From contig OZ241208.1 of the NCBI GenBank assembly GCA_965199665.1, forward strand, positions 1,178,001 through 1,242,000: a stretch of DNA of 64,000 nt, in the 5' to 3' direction. A model generated the notes under the pieces. The model had not been told where the DNA came from and ran no database searches. It saw only the letters and a program-made list of their open reading frames with translations. Below, one piece after another: positions 7,680 through 16,329 of this stretch. The translations under genes and the position numbers were made by a program. Numbering within the stretch: position 1 is the stretch's first letter; the number at the start of each line of letters is the position of its first letter. Origin of the DNA: JAVVHH01 sp965199665 (GTDB taxonomy: Bacteria; Pseudomonadota; Alphaproteobacteria; Acetobacterales; Acetobacteraceae).

Positions 7680-8584
7680 CGGATGGCGCGGGCATGAACG
7701 GGGCGGTGCCGCGGTTCGCCCGCGTGCGGACGCCCGACGGCATCCGGCCCGCGCGGCTGGATGCCGACGGCCGCGCCCGCGACCTGTCGGCCCGCCTCCC
7801 CGACCTGGCCGGGCCGTCGCTGCTGCCCGACGCGCTGGCCGCCCTCTGCCGCCTCGACCCGGCGTCCCTGCCGCTGCTCGAGGTCGCCCCGGACCAAGTG
7901 CCAGACTACGCACCGCCAGTCGGCGGGATCGGCAAGATCATCGGCGTCGGGCTGAACTACCGGGCGCATGCCGCGGAGTGCGACCTCAAGCTGCCGACGG
8001 AACCGACGCTGTTCCTCAAGCCGAGTTCCGCGCTGGCCGGCCCCGACGACCCGGTGATCCTGCCGCCAGGCGCCACGGCGCTGGATTGGGAGATCGAACT
8101 CGGCGTCGTGATCGGCCGGCCCGGCGCCTACATCGCGGCCGCCGCCGCGCTCGACCATGTCGCCGGTTACGTGGCGGGGATCGACTTCTCCGAGCGCGTG
8201 TTCCAGTTCGACCGCGGCGGGCAGGGCTTCAAGGGCAAGAGCGCCGACAGCTTCGCGCCGCTCGGCCCATTCTTCGTGCCCGCCGCCGCCATCCCCGACC
8301 CGCAGGACCTGCCGCTGCAGCTAAGCGTCAACGGAAGCGTGCGGCAGTCGGGGAGCACGGCGGACATGATCTTCTCCGTCGCCGAACTCGTCGCCGCGGT
8401 CAGCCAGTTCATGAGCCTGCAGACCGGCGACGTGATCCTCACCGGCACGCCGGCGGGTGTCGGCATGGGGCAGCGCCCGCCGACGTATCTGTCGCTCGGC
8501 GACCACGTGACGACCCTGTGCGGCCTTCTGGGCGCCCAGTCGCACCGCGTGGTGCCGCACACGGGGAGCGCGGCCGGCCGCTAG
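7676..8584 (+). CDS. Fumarylacetoacetate hydrolase-fold enzyme
   Basis: The product is up to 302 residues. The GTG at 7676 overlaps the dioxygenase stop; ATG 7694 is an alternative. It has FAH-family landmarks: GVGLNYRAHAAE, FLKPSSAL, the metal-binding acidic strand DWEIELGVVIG, KGKSADSFAPLGP and ILTGTPAGVGMG near the C-terminus. Members cleave C-C bonds of beta-dicarbonyls, hydrate 2-oxo-pentenoates or decarboxylate oxaloacetate, using Mg2+ or Mn2+. Here it likely follows the dioxygenase in the same catabolic route (inference). Its TAG stop and the TAG of the convergent LysR gene lie in one CTAG palindrome at 8581-8584, so the two coding regions overlap at their ends. Confidence 0.85.
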   Translation: MTDGAGMNGAVPRFARVRTPDGIRPARLDADGRARDLSARLPDLAGPSLLPDALAALCRLDPASLPLLEVAPDQVPDYAPPVGGIGKIIGVGLNYRAHAAECDLKLPTEPTLFLKPSSALAGPDDPVILPPGATALDWEIELGVVIGRPGAYIAAAAALDHVAGYVAGIDFSERVFQFDRGGQGFKGKSADSFAPLGPFFVPAAAIPDPQDLPLQLSVNGSVRQSGSTADMIFSVAELVAAVSQFMSLQTGDVILTGTPAGVGMGQRPPTYLSLGDHVTTLCGLLGAQSHRVVPHTGSAAGR

Positions 8585-9504
8585 AGTGAGGCGTCGCCGG
8601 CCGTGCTCCAGGGCGCGGCGCGGGCCAGCCAGTCGACCAGGAAATCGATCAGCAGGCGGACCCGCGCCGGAATGTCCCGCCGCGGGTAGATCGCGGTGAT
8701 GGCCAGGCCGATCGGATTGAACGCGGGCAACACCACGCGGAGCCGGCCGGCGGCGAGGTCGTCGGCGATCATGTAGGTCGGATGCAGCGACAGCCCGGCG
8801 CCGAGCAGCGCGGCGGCGCGCAACGGCTCGCCGAAATCGGCTGCTAGCGGGCCGGATACCGGAACCGACACGATTTGCGCGTCGACCACGAAGCTCCATT
8901 GGCCGCTGGGCGATTTGAGCTGATGCACCAGGCAGGGGTGATCGCGCAGCTCGTCCAGCGTGGCGGGCGCGCCGTGCCGCTCGAGATAGGCCGGCGCCGC
9001 AACCAGGCGCTGCGGCACGCGCACGAGGTGGCGCGCGATGTGGCTGGCATCCTTCAGCGCGGTGGCGATGCGCACGGACAGGTCGAGACCATCGCGCACC
9101 AGATCGGCATCGCCGGCGTCGAGGCAGAGGACGATCCGCATGCCGGGATGAGCGGCCATGAAAGCGGTCAGCGCCGGCACCAGGTGCATCGCGCCGAAGG
9201 CGGGCGGCACGCCGACGCGGATGGAGCCGGCGATGCGGCCCACGCTGTTGCGCATATCCGCCTCCAGCGAGTCGAAGCCGCCGAGGAGCGTCGCGGCCCG
9301 CTCGGCCAGCAGCGTTCCGGCCTCCGTCGGTGCGACGTGCTGCGTGGTGCGGTTCAGCAGCGCGGTGCCGAGCCGCGCCTCCAGCCCGGCCACCACCTTG
9401 GTGACGTTGGCGCGCGACATGCCCAGGCGCTGGCCCGCCGCGGTAAAGGAGCGCGCGCGGGCCACGGCGAGGAACACTTCCAGCTCGCGCAGCCGGTCGG
9501 CCAT
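8581..9504 (-). CDS. LysR-family transcriptional regulator
   Basis: The product is 307 residues. The N-terminal winged helix-turn-helix (1-60) carries the typical ELEVFLAVARARSFTAAGQRLGMSRANVTKVVAGLEARLGT pattern, followed by the linker helix and a periplasmic-binding-like effector domain. It is the last gene of the minus-strand Dpp-like importer run, 6 bases after the NMT1-type binding-protein gene, and it converges on the dioxygenase-hydrolase operon. It is therefore a candidate regulator of uptake and catabolism, with an unknown organic acid as co-inducer. LysR genes are usually divergent from their target; here the position at the operon end is less usual. Confidence 0.9.
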   Translation of the reverse strand: MADRLRELEVFLAVARARSFTAAGQRLGMSRANVTKVVAGLEARLGTALLNRTTQHVAPTEAGTLLAERAATLLGGFDSLEADMRNSVGRIAGSIRVGVPPAFGAMHLVPALTAFMAAHPGMRIVLCLDAGDADLVRDGLDLSVRIATALKDASHIARHLVRVPQRLVAAPAYLERHGAPATLDELRDHPCLVHQLKSPSGQWSFVVDAQIVSVPVSGPLAADFGEPLRAAALLGAGLSLHPTYMIADDLAAGRLRVVLPAFNPIGLAITAIYPRRDIPARVRLLIDFLVDWLARAAPWSTAGDASL

Positions 9505-9510
9505 CGCGGG

Positions 9511-10518
9511 TTAGCTGCCGCCGCTGCCGTGCGCTTCGGGAAAGAACATGTCCTGCCACGTCGCCGGTGCGCGCTTGATGGTGCCCGCCTCGGCCATAAA
9601 AGCAGCGTATTTGGCGGTGCCCTGCGGCGTGGTGGTCCAGCTCACCTGCGGGCCGGCGACGATGCGGGTGACCAGTTCGGGCGGCAGGGTGGACCTCGTG
9701 TCGGCGATCCATTGCATCGCGGCGGCGGCGCGATCGGCGTTCACGCGCTCGGTCGCTTCCCCCAGCGCGGCGACCAGGGCGGCGAACAGCGCCGGGTTGC
9801 CGTCGCGGAAGCGGCGGTTGGCCCAGCACAGGGTGAAGGAGTGCGGCCCGGCGACGTCGAACGAGTTCAGCAAGGTGTGGATCCCCGCCGTCTCGAGCTG
9901 CCGCTCCTGGAACGGCGGCACGCTGAAGGCGCAGGTGATGCCAGCGTTGAGCAGCGCGATCGTCGCGTCGGGCGGGCTCATGGAAACGGTGAGGCGATCG
10001 AGCGCGGCGAACTGGGCGGGGCCGAACCGTTGGGCGGCGGCCATCTGCAGCGTGACGGCCTGGATGGAGACCTTGACGGTGGGCAGTCCGATCTTGTCGC
10101 CGTCGCCCAGGTCGGCGATCGTCCTGGCCTCCGGCCGGCGCGTGTTGAGCAGGCAGGGCTGCGACGACAGGGCGGAGATGCCGCGCACCTCCTGCGGCGT
10201 GCCGGCCGTCCGCGCCCACAGCGTGACCAGCCCGGGGATGCCGCCGGACACGACGTCGACCGAGTTGGAGATCAGGGCGCCGTTCATCGCGTCCGGCCCA
10301 TTGAAGGTGAGCCACTCGGCCGTCACGTCGCCGAGCCCGGCGGCGCGGGCGTGCTTCTCCAGCAGCTTCTCCTTCTCCATGACGTTGAACTGGAGGTAGC
10401 CCATGGAGAATTGCCGGGCGAAGCGAACGCTGGTCGGGGCCGCGCGGGCCGAGCCGGCGTTGGCGAGCAGCAGGGCCGGGGCCGCCAGAACGCTGCGGCG
10501 GCCGATCGGGAAAGGCAT
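9511..10518 (-). CDS. ABC transporter substrate-binding protein, NMT1/SsuA type
   Basis: The product is 335 residues with a signal peptide containing an Arg pair (GRRSVLAAPALLLANAGSARA). The mature part resembles periplasmic binding proteins of the nitrate/sulfonate/thiamine-precursor class: RFARQFSMGYLQFNVMEKEKLLEKHA, then IGLPTVKVSIQ and the C-terminal PATWQDMFF helix seen in aliphatic sulfonate binders. The start is supported by AAGGAG. It follows the fused Dpp-type ATPase by 25 bases, although its family normally works with SsuBC-type transporters. Either it lends its ligand to another permease or it is a secondary receptor for this one. No SsuB/SsuC partner is visible in the window. Confidence 0.75.
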   Translation of the reverse strand: MPFPIGRRSVLAAPALLLANAGSARAAPTSVRFARQFSMGYLQFNVMEKEKLLEKHARAAGLGDVTAEWLTFNGPDAMNGALISNSVDVVSGGIPGLVTLWARTAGTPQEVRGISALSSQPCLLNTRRPEARTIADLGDGDKIGLPTVKVSIQAVTLQMAAAQRFGPAQFAALDRLTVSMSPPDATIALLNAGITCAFSVPPFQERQLETAGIHTLLNSFDVAGPHSFTLCWANRRFRDGNPALFAALVAALGEATERVNADRAAAAMQWIADTRSTLPPELVTRIVAGPQVSWTTTPQGTAKYAAFMAEAGTIKRAPATWQDMFFPEAHGSGGS

Positions 10519-10543
10519 GGGTCGTGGGTCTCCTTGGGGCGGC

Positions 10544-12595
10544 TCAGCCCGGAAAGTGGCAGGCGGCGAAGTGCCCGGGCCGATGCTCGATCACCGGGGG
10601 CTCCACCGAGCGGCAGACCGCCTGGGCCAGCGGGCATCGCGTATGGAAGCGGCAGCCCGGCGGCGGAGCGATCGCGCTGGCGGGCTCGCCATGCAGGATC
10701 AGGCGGGGCCGGCTTCGCTCGGCCGCGACGTCCGGAACCGGCACGGCCGAGATCAGGTAACGCGTGTAGGGGTGTAGCGGATGCGCGAACAGGTCGCCGG
10801 CCGGGCCCATCTCGGCGACCTTGCCGAGGTGCAGCACCAGCACGCGGTCGGAGATGTGCCGCACCACGGCCAGGTCGTGCGCGATGAACAGGTAGGTGAG
10901 GCCGAGCCGCTCCTGCAGGTCGACCATGAGATTGATGATCTGGGCCTGGATGTTGACGTCCAGCGCCGAGATCGGCTCGTCGGCAACGATGAACTCGGGC
11001 TCGAAGGCGAGGGCGCGGGCGATGGCGACGCGCTGGCGCTGGCCGCCGGAGAATTCGTGCGGGTAGCGGTTGGCCGCGGCGGCGGGCAGGCCGACCGTGT
11101 CGAGCAACTCGGCCACCCGCGCCGCCGGGCCCGCGGCCCTGGCGAGCCCGTGGAAGCGGAGCGGTTCGGCCAGCGTCTCGCCCACCGTCATGCGCGGGTT
11201 CAGCGAACCGTAGGGGTCCTGGAACACCATCTGCATCCGGCGCCGGAGCGGGCGGATGACCGATTGGGTGGCGTCCGCGATCGGTTGGCCGTCGAAGCTG
11301 ATGGTGCCGCGATCGGGCTGGTAGAGGCGGAGCAGCGTGCGGCCGAGGGTCGACTTGCCGCAGCCGGATTCGCCCACCACGCCCAGGACCTCGCCGCGGC
11401 GGATGCTGAGGCTGATCCCGTCCACGGCGTGGACGACGCGCCGGCGCCCGAGCCAGCCGCCGCCGGGCATCGGGAAGTGCTTGACCAGGTCGGTGGCGAC
11501 CAGCAGCGGCGGCGCGTCGGTCAGCCGGTCGGGTTGGGGCGCGATGGCGGCCGTTGCCGGAACGGCCGGCGCCAGATGCCCGCCCGCGGCGGTGACCCAG
11601 CAGCGGGCGGCGCGGCCCGGCGCCACCGGCACCAAGGCCGGGTGCTCGTCGCAAACGGGCTGCCGGAACAGGCAACGGGGCGAGAACCGGCAACCGGCGG
11701 GTTGGGCGAGCGGGTTGGGCGGCATGCCCTCGATGGTGGGCAGCCGCCGGGTCCCGCGTGCGGAGTCGATTCGCGGCACCGCATCCATCAGCGCCAGCGT
11801 GTAGGGGTGTCGCGGATCGGCCAGGACCTGCTCGGTCGGCCCTTCCTCGACGACCTCGCCGGCGTACATCACCACCACCCGGTCGCACAGCCCGGCGATC
11901 ACGCCCAGATCGTGGCTGATCAGCACGATCGCGGTGCCGAACTCCCGGTTCAGCTCGCGCATCAGCTCGAGGATCTCGGCCTGGATCGTCACGTCCAGCG
12001 CCGTGGTGGGCTCGTCGGCCAGCAGCAGGGCGGGCTCGTTGCTCATGCCCATCGCCAGCACGACGCGCTGGCGCATGCCGCCGCTGAGCTGGTGCGGAAA
12101 GGCGCGCAGCGTGCGTTCCGGCGACGTGAACCCCATCCGCCGCAGCAGTGCCACGGCCCGGCGCCCGGCCTCGGCCGGCGCGCGGCCATGCACGATCATG
12201 GCTTCCCGCAGCTGCCGCGCGACCCGCAGCACCGGGTTGAGCGAGGTCATCGGGTCCTGGAACACCATGGCCACGTCGCGCCCACGCATCGCGCGTAGCT
12301 CGCCCGGGCGCATCCGCAGCACGTCGCGGCCGCCGAAGCGGATGGAGCCGCCGACCACGCGGCCCGGCGCGTCCAGCAGGCGCATGACCGACAGCGCCGT
12401 CATGCTCTTGCCGGAGCCGGATTCGCCCACGATGCCGAGCGTCTCGCCGCGGCCGACGGAGAACGACACGCCGTCCACGGCGCGCACGGTGCCGGCGCTG
12501 GTGGGGAAATGCGTCTCGAGGTCGCGGACCTCCAGCACCGGGTCGGTCCCGGCGACGGGCAGGGCGGCTGGGGCTGCGGCCAGGGTGGCGCTCAT
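10544..12595 (-). CDS. Peptide/nickel-type ABC importer ATPase, DppD-DppF fusion
   Basis: The product is 683 residues, two complete ATPases in one chain. Half 1 has Walker A GESGSGKS, signature LSGGMRQR and Walker B LLLADEP; half 2 has GESGCGKST, FSGGQRQR and FIVADEP. Each half ends in the Cys-rich oligopeptide-transporter extension (GCRFSPRC...C and GCRFHTRC...C), which can hold an iron-sulfur cluster in this family. It energises import by the two permeases encoded upstream. Its initiation region lies in four tandem 14-bp repeats that offer three decoy ATGs (12637, 12623, 12609), each of which stops after five codons; only ATG 12595 opens the long frame. Confidence 0.9.
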   Translation of the reverse strand: MSATLAAAPAALPVAGTDPVLEVRDLETHFPTSAGTVRAVDGVSFSVGRGETLGIVGESGSGKSMTALSVMRLLDAPGRVVGGSIRFGGRDVLRMRPGELRAMRGRDVAMVFQDPMTSLNPVLRVARQLREAMIVHGRAPAEAGRRAVALLRRMGFTSPERTLRAFPHQLSGGMRQRVVLAMGMSNEPALLLADEPTTALDVTIQAEILELMRELNREFGTAIVLISHDLGVIAGLCDRVVVMYAGEVVEEGPTEQVLADPRHPYTLALMDAVPRIDSARGTRRLPTIEGMPPNPLAQPAGCRFSPRCLFRQPVCDEHPALVPVAPGRAARCWVTAAGGHLAPAVPATAAIAPQPDRLTDAPPLLVATDLVKHFPMPGGGWLGRRRVVHAVDGISLSIRRGEVLGVVGESGCGKSTLGRTLLRLYQPDRGTISFDGQPIADATQSVIRPLRRRMQMVFQDPYGSLNPRMTVGETLAEPLRFHGLARAAGPAARVAELLDTVGLPAAAANRYPHEFSGGQRQRVAIARALAFEPEFIVADEPISALDVNIQAQIINLMVDLQERLGLTYLFIAHDLAVVRHISDRVLVLHLGKVAEMGPAGDLFAHPLHPYTRYLISAVPVPDVAAERSRPRLILHGEPASAIAPPPGCRFHTRCPLAQAVCRSVEPPVIEHRPGHFAACHFPG

Positions 12596-12637
12596 GGGGT
12601 GGCGCTCATCGGGTGGCGCTCATCGGGTTGCGCTCAT
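12582..12637. repeat. Four tandem 14-bp repeats over a translation start
   Basis: Units 12582-12595, 12596-12609, 12610-12623 and 12624-12637 follow NGGGTKGCGCTCAT. On the minus strand each unit begins with ATGAGCGC, so four starts lie in a row in shifting frames. The first ATG overlaps the permease stop as ATGA. The first three make five-codon peptides (MSATR, MSATR, MSATP), each ending in the TGA of the next ATGA; the fourth opens the ATPase gene. Confidence 0.9.
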
Positions 12638-13512
12638 CGGCCGGACCGGGGGTCGAGCCAGTCGCGCACGCCGTCGCCCAGGAAGTTGAAGCCGAGCACC
12701 ACGGTGAGGATGGCTGCACCCGGGAACGCGGCGACCCACCATTGCTGCACCAGCTCGCGGCCTTCGGCGACCATGGCGCCCCACTCGGCGGTCGGCGGTA
12801 CCACGCCGAGGCCCAGGAACGACAACCCGGCGAAGGTGATGATCGCGTTGCCCACGTCCAACGTCAGCAGCACCACGAGGGGGCCGACCGCGTTGGGGAT
12901 GATGTGCCGTCCCAGGATGCGCGCCGGGCCGTAGCCGGCGAGCAGCGCGGCCTCCACGTATTCGCGGGCGCGCTGCTGCAGCACCAGCGAGCGCGACAGG
13001 CGGGCGAATTTGGGCCACCAGACCACGAGAATGGCGATGATGGTATTGGTGGTGCCGATGCCGAGCGCGGCGGCGATGGCCAGCGCCAGGATGATGGGCG
13101 GGAAGCACAGGACGAGGTCGGTGAAGCGCATCAACGCTTCCTCCACCCAGCCGCCGAGATAGGCCGCAACCCCGCCGATCAGCGTGCCGACCAGCCCGCC
13201 GACGGCGACCACGACCACGCCGGTGAACAGCGAGATGCGGGCGCCGAAGATCAGCCGGCTCAGCACGTCGCGCCCGAGCTCGTCGGTCCCCAGGAGATGC
13301 ACCGCGTCCGGCGGCAGCAGGCGGGCGCTGACGTCCACCGCATTGGGCGGGAACGGCGCGACCAGGGGCGCGGCGACCGCGAGCAGCAGCCAGGCCAGCA
13401 CGATGACCCCGCCGAATGCCGGCAGGCCGTAGCGGCGCTGCCAGCGGCGATACCGGGTCCAGCGGCCGGGTCGTGCCCCGGCCGGGCGCAGGCCGGCGAC
13501 GGTGGTGCTCAT
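12634..13512 (-). CDS. Peptide-type ABC importer permease, DppC-like
   Basis: The product is about 292 residues from ATG 13512 (a TTG two codons earlier is possible). Membrane helices: one N-terminal (FGGVIVLAWLLLAVAAPLVA), then about five in the core. The cytoplasmic EAA loop that docks the ATPase reads EAALLAGYGPARILGRHIIPNA. GTDELGRDVLSRLIFGARISL is a DppC/OppC hallmark. It pairs with the DppB-like permease 24 bases upstream. Its TGA stop is embedded in the first of the 14-bp repeats before the ATPase gene. Confidence 0.9.
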   Translation of the reverse strand: MSTTVAGLRPAGARPGRWTRYRRWQRRYGLPAFGGVIVLAWLLLAVAAPLVAPFPPNAVDVSARLLPPDAVHLLGTDELGRDVLSRLIFGARISLFTGVVVVAVGGLVGTLIGGVAAYLGGWVEEALMRFTDLVLCFPPIILALAIAAALGIGTTNTIIAILVVWWPKFARLSRSLVLQQRAREYVEAALLAGYGPARILGRHIIPNAVGPLVVLLTLDVGNAIITFAGLSFLGLGVVPPTAEWGAMVAEGRELVQQWWVAAFPGAAILTVVLGFNFLGDGVRDWLDPRSGR

Positions 13513-13536
13513 CGGCAAACGCTCATGGACGCGGCC

Positions 13537-14547
13537 TCATTGGCGCACCCGGGGGTCGAGCAGCGCGTAGCTCAGGTCGATCAGGAGATTGATGACGAGA
13601 TAGACCACCGCGACCACCAGCGTGATGCCCAGGATGGCGGGCACGTCCAGCGTGGCGGCGCTCTGGAAGGTGTAGCGCCCGAGCCCCGGCCAGGAGAACA
13701 CGGTCTCCGTCATCACCGCGCCGGTCAGCAGGTTGGCATAGGCCAGGCCGCCCAGCGTCACGATCGGGATCATCGCGTTGGGCAGCACGTGGCCGATCAC
13801 GACCGCCTTTTCCCGCAGACCCTTGGCGCGGCCGAGGCGGACGTAATCCTGGCGGAGGCATTCCAGCATGCTGGCGCGCGTGGTCCGCGTGATCAGCCCC
13901 AGCGTGGCCGCGGCCAGGACGATCACCGGCAGCACGAGGTGCGAGGCGGCGTCGGCGAAGCCGTCCCAATCGCCGCCCCGGGCGTAGTCCCACAGCAGGA
14001 AGCCGGTTCCGTTCTCCGGTGCCAGGCTGATCGGGTCCAGCCGACCGGGTCCGGGCGCCCAGCCGAGACGGCCGTAGAACACCGCCAGCACGATGAAGGC
14101 GAGCCAGAAGGTCGGCGCGGAGACGCCCAGCAGCGAGACCAGCCGGGCGCCCTGGTCGATCCAGCTATCGCGGCGCACGGCCGCCAGGATGCCGAGCGGG
14201 ATGCCCACCAGCAGAGCGAGCAGGAAGGCGAGGGTGGCGAGCTCGAGCGTGGCCGGCGCGTAATCGGCGATGTCCCGCAGCACGGGGCGGTGCGACGTGA
14301 TGGACACGCCGAGATTGCCGTGCAGCAGGTCGCGCAGGAACACGAAGTAGCGTTCCCAGAGCGGCAGATCCAAGCCGAACTCGTGTCGCCAGCGGGCCAC
14401 GAAGGCCGGGTCGGAGGCGGCCTGGTCGCCGAGCTGCGCCAGCACCGGGTCGCCGGGAACGGTGTTGGCGATCAGGAAGATGGCCAGCGTCGCCAGCAAG
14501 GCCATGCCGACCAGGGTGAGCAGGCGGGAGGCCAGAAAGCGGATCAT
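13537..14547 (-). CDS. Peptide-type ABC importer permease, DppB-like
   Basis: The product is 336 residues. It has the DppB/OppB N-terminus (RFLASRLLTLVGMALLATLAIFLI, then NTVPGDPV), a periplasmic loop, and the EAA loop region RQDYVRLGRAKGLREKAVVIGHVLPNA before the last helices; it ends DLSYALLDPRVRQ as these proteins do. It is the first gene of the minus-strand importer operon (DppB, DppC, DppDF fusion, NMT1-type binding protein, LysR) and is divergent from the family-5 binding protein at 14737. Substrate could be a peptide, glutathione, a sugar oligomer or an organic acid; the sequence does not decide. Confidence 0.9.
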   Translation of the reverse strand: MIRFLASRLLTLVGMALLATLAIFLIANTVPGDPVLAQLGDQAASDPAFVARWRHEFGLDLPLWERYFVFLRDLLHGNLGVSITSHRPVLRDIADYAPATLELATLAFLLALLVGIPLGILAAVRRDSWIDQGARLVSLLGVSAPTFWLAFIVLAVFYGRLGWAPGPGRLDPISLAPENGTGFLLWDYARGGDWDGFADAASHLVLPVIVLAAATLGLITRTTRASMLECLRQDYVRLGRAKGLREKAVVIGHVLPNAMIPIVTLGGLAYANLLTGAVMTETVFSWPGLGRYTFQSAATLDVPAILGITLVVAVVYLVINLLIDLSYALLDPRVRQ

Positions 14548-14665
14548 CGGCGGTCCCCCCTCGCGGCGGACCTCGTGGTCGGGCCTGCGTCGCCCCGTTT
14601 GTATGAAGCGGGGTGACTTGCCGTCAATTGTTCCGTAGCGTTTCCGAAAGCGACCGTCTCAGGCG

Positions 14666-14680
14666 TCCCATCAATTGGGA
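14666..14680. promoter_or_regulatory. Small inverted repeat in divergent promoter region
   Basis: The 189-base gap between the DppB-like gene and the binding-protein gene contains TCCCA-TCAAT-TGGGA (14666-14680). The heptamer TCAATTG occurs here and again at 14624-14630, 47 bases upstream. Both could be regulator contacts for divergent control. A CCCCG/CGGGG pair also flanks TTTGTATGAAG near 14593-14613. No clear -35/-10 pair stands out. Confidence 0.25.
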
Positions 14681-14736
14681 TCGTCTCGTCCGGTCCCGTC
14701 AACGCGACCGTGCCAACGGCCCACCGAGGAACGACC

Positions 14737-16329
14737 ATGACCCGAGCTCCGCTTTCGTTGACCCGCCGCGGTCTGTCCCAGCTGCTCGCGGGGGGCGCGC
14801 TCGCCGGCGCGGCCAGCCCCGGTTGGGCGCAGGGCCGCAAGGACGTGCTGGTGATCGGATTGGACATCGGCGACACCGTCACGCTCGACCCGGCCAAGCA
14901 GAACAACTATTCCCCCCCGCTCACGCTGGAGGCGGCCTACGACACGTTGGTCACGTTGGCGCCCGGCGAGTACACCACGCCGCAGCCCAAGCTCGCCACC
15001 GCCTGGGAGCGTACGCCGGACGGCAAGGGCTGGCGCTTCACCCTGCGCAAGGACGTCAAGTTCTTCAGCGGCAACCCGCTGACCGCCGACGACGTGAAAT
15101 GGACCTTCGACCGCATCTTCGCCGTCAAGGACCAGTCGGCCTTCTACATCGGCAACGTCGCGGCCACCACGGTGGTGGACCCCTACACGGTCGACATCAC
15201 GCTCAAGGCGCCGGCCGAGCCGATCCTCGACATCCTGGCTGCGCCCAATTTCGGCATCCTTGATCGCAAGGTGGTGGCCGAGCACGGCGGCACCACGGAC
15301 GAGAACGACAAGGCGACGGAATGGCTCAACACGCACACGGCCGGCTCCGGCCCCTATGCGGTGACGGCCTGGGCGCGCAACTCGCAGCTTCAGCTCGTGC
15401 GCAACCCCAACAACTGGCGCGGCCCTTCTGCTTTCGGGCGCATCGTCATCCGGCACATCCCGGATAGCGCGGCGCAGTTGCTCGCGGTGCAGCGCGGCGA
15501 TGTCGACGTGGCGTTCAACCTGATCCCCGAACAGATCGCCAGCCTCAAGGCGGACCCCAAGATCCGCGCCGAACGGCTGGACAGCCTCGATTTCGTCTAC
15601 ATGGCGCTCACGCAGGAGCCCGACTTCAACAAGGCGCTCGCCGTCAAGGAGGCGCGTCAGGCGATCCAGCACGCCATCGATTATGACGGCATCAAGAACA
15701 AGCTGCTCGGCGGCCAGGCGACCCGGCCGGTCTCGTTCCTGCCGGTCGGCATCCTGGGTTCGACGCAGGCCGACGCGGATCGGTTGGCGCCGCGCGAGGA
15801 TCTCGCTTTGGCCAAGCAGCTGTTGCAGAAGGCCGGGCTGCCGGACGGGTTCGAATTCGAGTTGAGCTACGGCCAGGCCGTGATCAACGGCGTGAGCTAC
15901 GGCACGCTGGCGCAGAAGCTGCAGTCCGACCTGGCGCGTGTGGGCATCCGGGTCAAGCTGAACCCGATGGACCAGGTCAACATGCGGACCCAGTACGTCA
16001 CCGGCAAATCCACCGCCGCCCTGACCTTCTGGAACCCGCCCGCGGTCAACAATTACCTCTGGGCCGGCGCGGCGACGCAGCGTGTGGCCAAGCGCGTGCA
16101 CTGGACACCCTCCGAACAAGTGCTGCAGCTCGTGCGCGACGCCACCGGCGAGCCGGACCGGGACAAGCAGGCGCAGCTCTGGATCGAGTTCCAGAAGGTG
16201 CTGCTCGACGAGGCCAGCATCGTGGTGCTGTTCCAGCCGATCTATCAGGTGGCCGTGCGCGACAGCGTCGGCACCTTCCCGCTCACCGCGGCGGGCTGGC
16301 TGGCCGATATCGGCAGCGCCAAGCCCTGA
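14737..16329 (+). CDS. Periplasmic solute-binding protein, family 5 (Dpp/Opp type)
   Basis: The product is 530 residues. The N-terminus has a twin-arginine signal (LTRRGLSQLLAGGALAGAASPGWAQ). The mature protein matches family 5: TLDPAKQNNYSPPLTLEAAYDTLV, the conserved KDVKFFSGNPLTADDVKWTFDR, and PYAVTAWARN/LVRNPNNWRGP. It captures ligand for the divergent DppB-DppC-DppDF importer. ATG 14737 is chosen because the Tat motif starts there and CGAGGA precedes it; an ATG/GTG further up would add seven to nine residues. The downstream dehydrogenase frame begins inside this stop codon (CTGA), so the two are probably translated together. Confidence 0.9.
   Translation: MTRAPLSLTRRGLSQLLAGGALAGAASPGWAQGRKDVLVIGLDIGDTVTLDPAKQNNYSPPLTLEAAYDTLVTLAPGEYTTPQPKLATAWERTPDGKGWRFTLRKDVKFFSGNPLTADDVKWTFDRIFAVKDQSAFYIGNVAATTVVDPYTVDITLKAPAEPILDILAAPNFGILDRKVVAEHGGTTDENDKATEWLNTHTAGSGPYAVTAWARNSQLQLVRNPNNWRGPSAFGRIVIRHIPDSAAQLLAVQRGDVDVAFNLIPEQIASLKADPKIRAERLDSLDFVYMALTQEPDFNKALAVKEARQAIQHAIDYDGIKNKLLGGQATRPVSFLPVGILGSTQADADRLAPREDLALAKQLLQKAGLPDGFEFELSYGQAVINGVSYGTLAQKLQSDLARVGIRVKLNPMDQVNMRTQYVTGKSTAALTFWNPPAVNNYLWAGAATQRVAKRVHWTPSEQVLQLVRDATGEPDRDKQAQLWIEFQKVLLDEASIVVLFQPIYQVAVRDSVGTFPLTAAGWLADIGSAKP

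Noticed and set aside
8875..10887. Long plus-strand open frames opposite LysR, binding-protein and ABC ATPase genes
   Set aside because: Same reason: shadows of well-recognised minus-strand genes.
12609..12637. Three five-codon frames as real leader-peptide genes
   Set aside because: They arise from repeat copies of the start site. Regulation by reinitiation is plausible, but the peptides themselves have no attenuator structure or codon bias, so they are described as repeats and not as genes.
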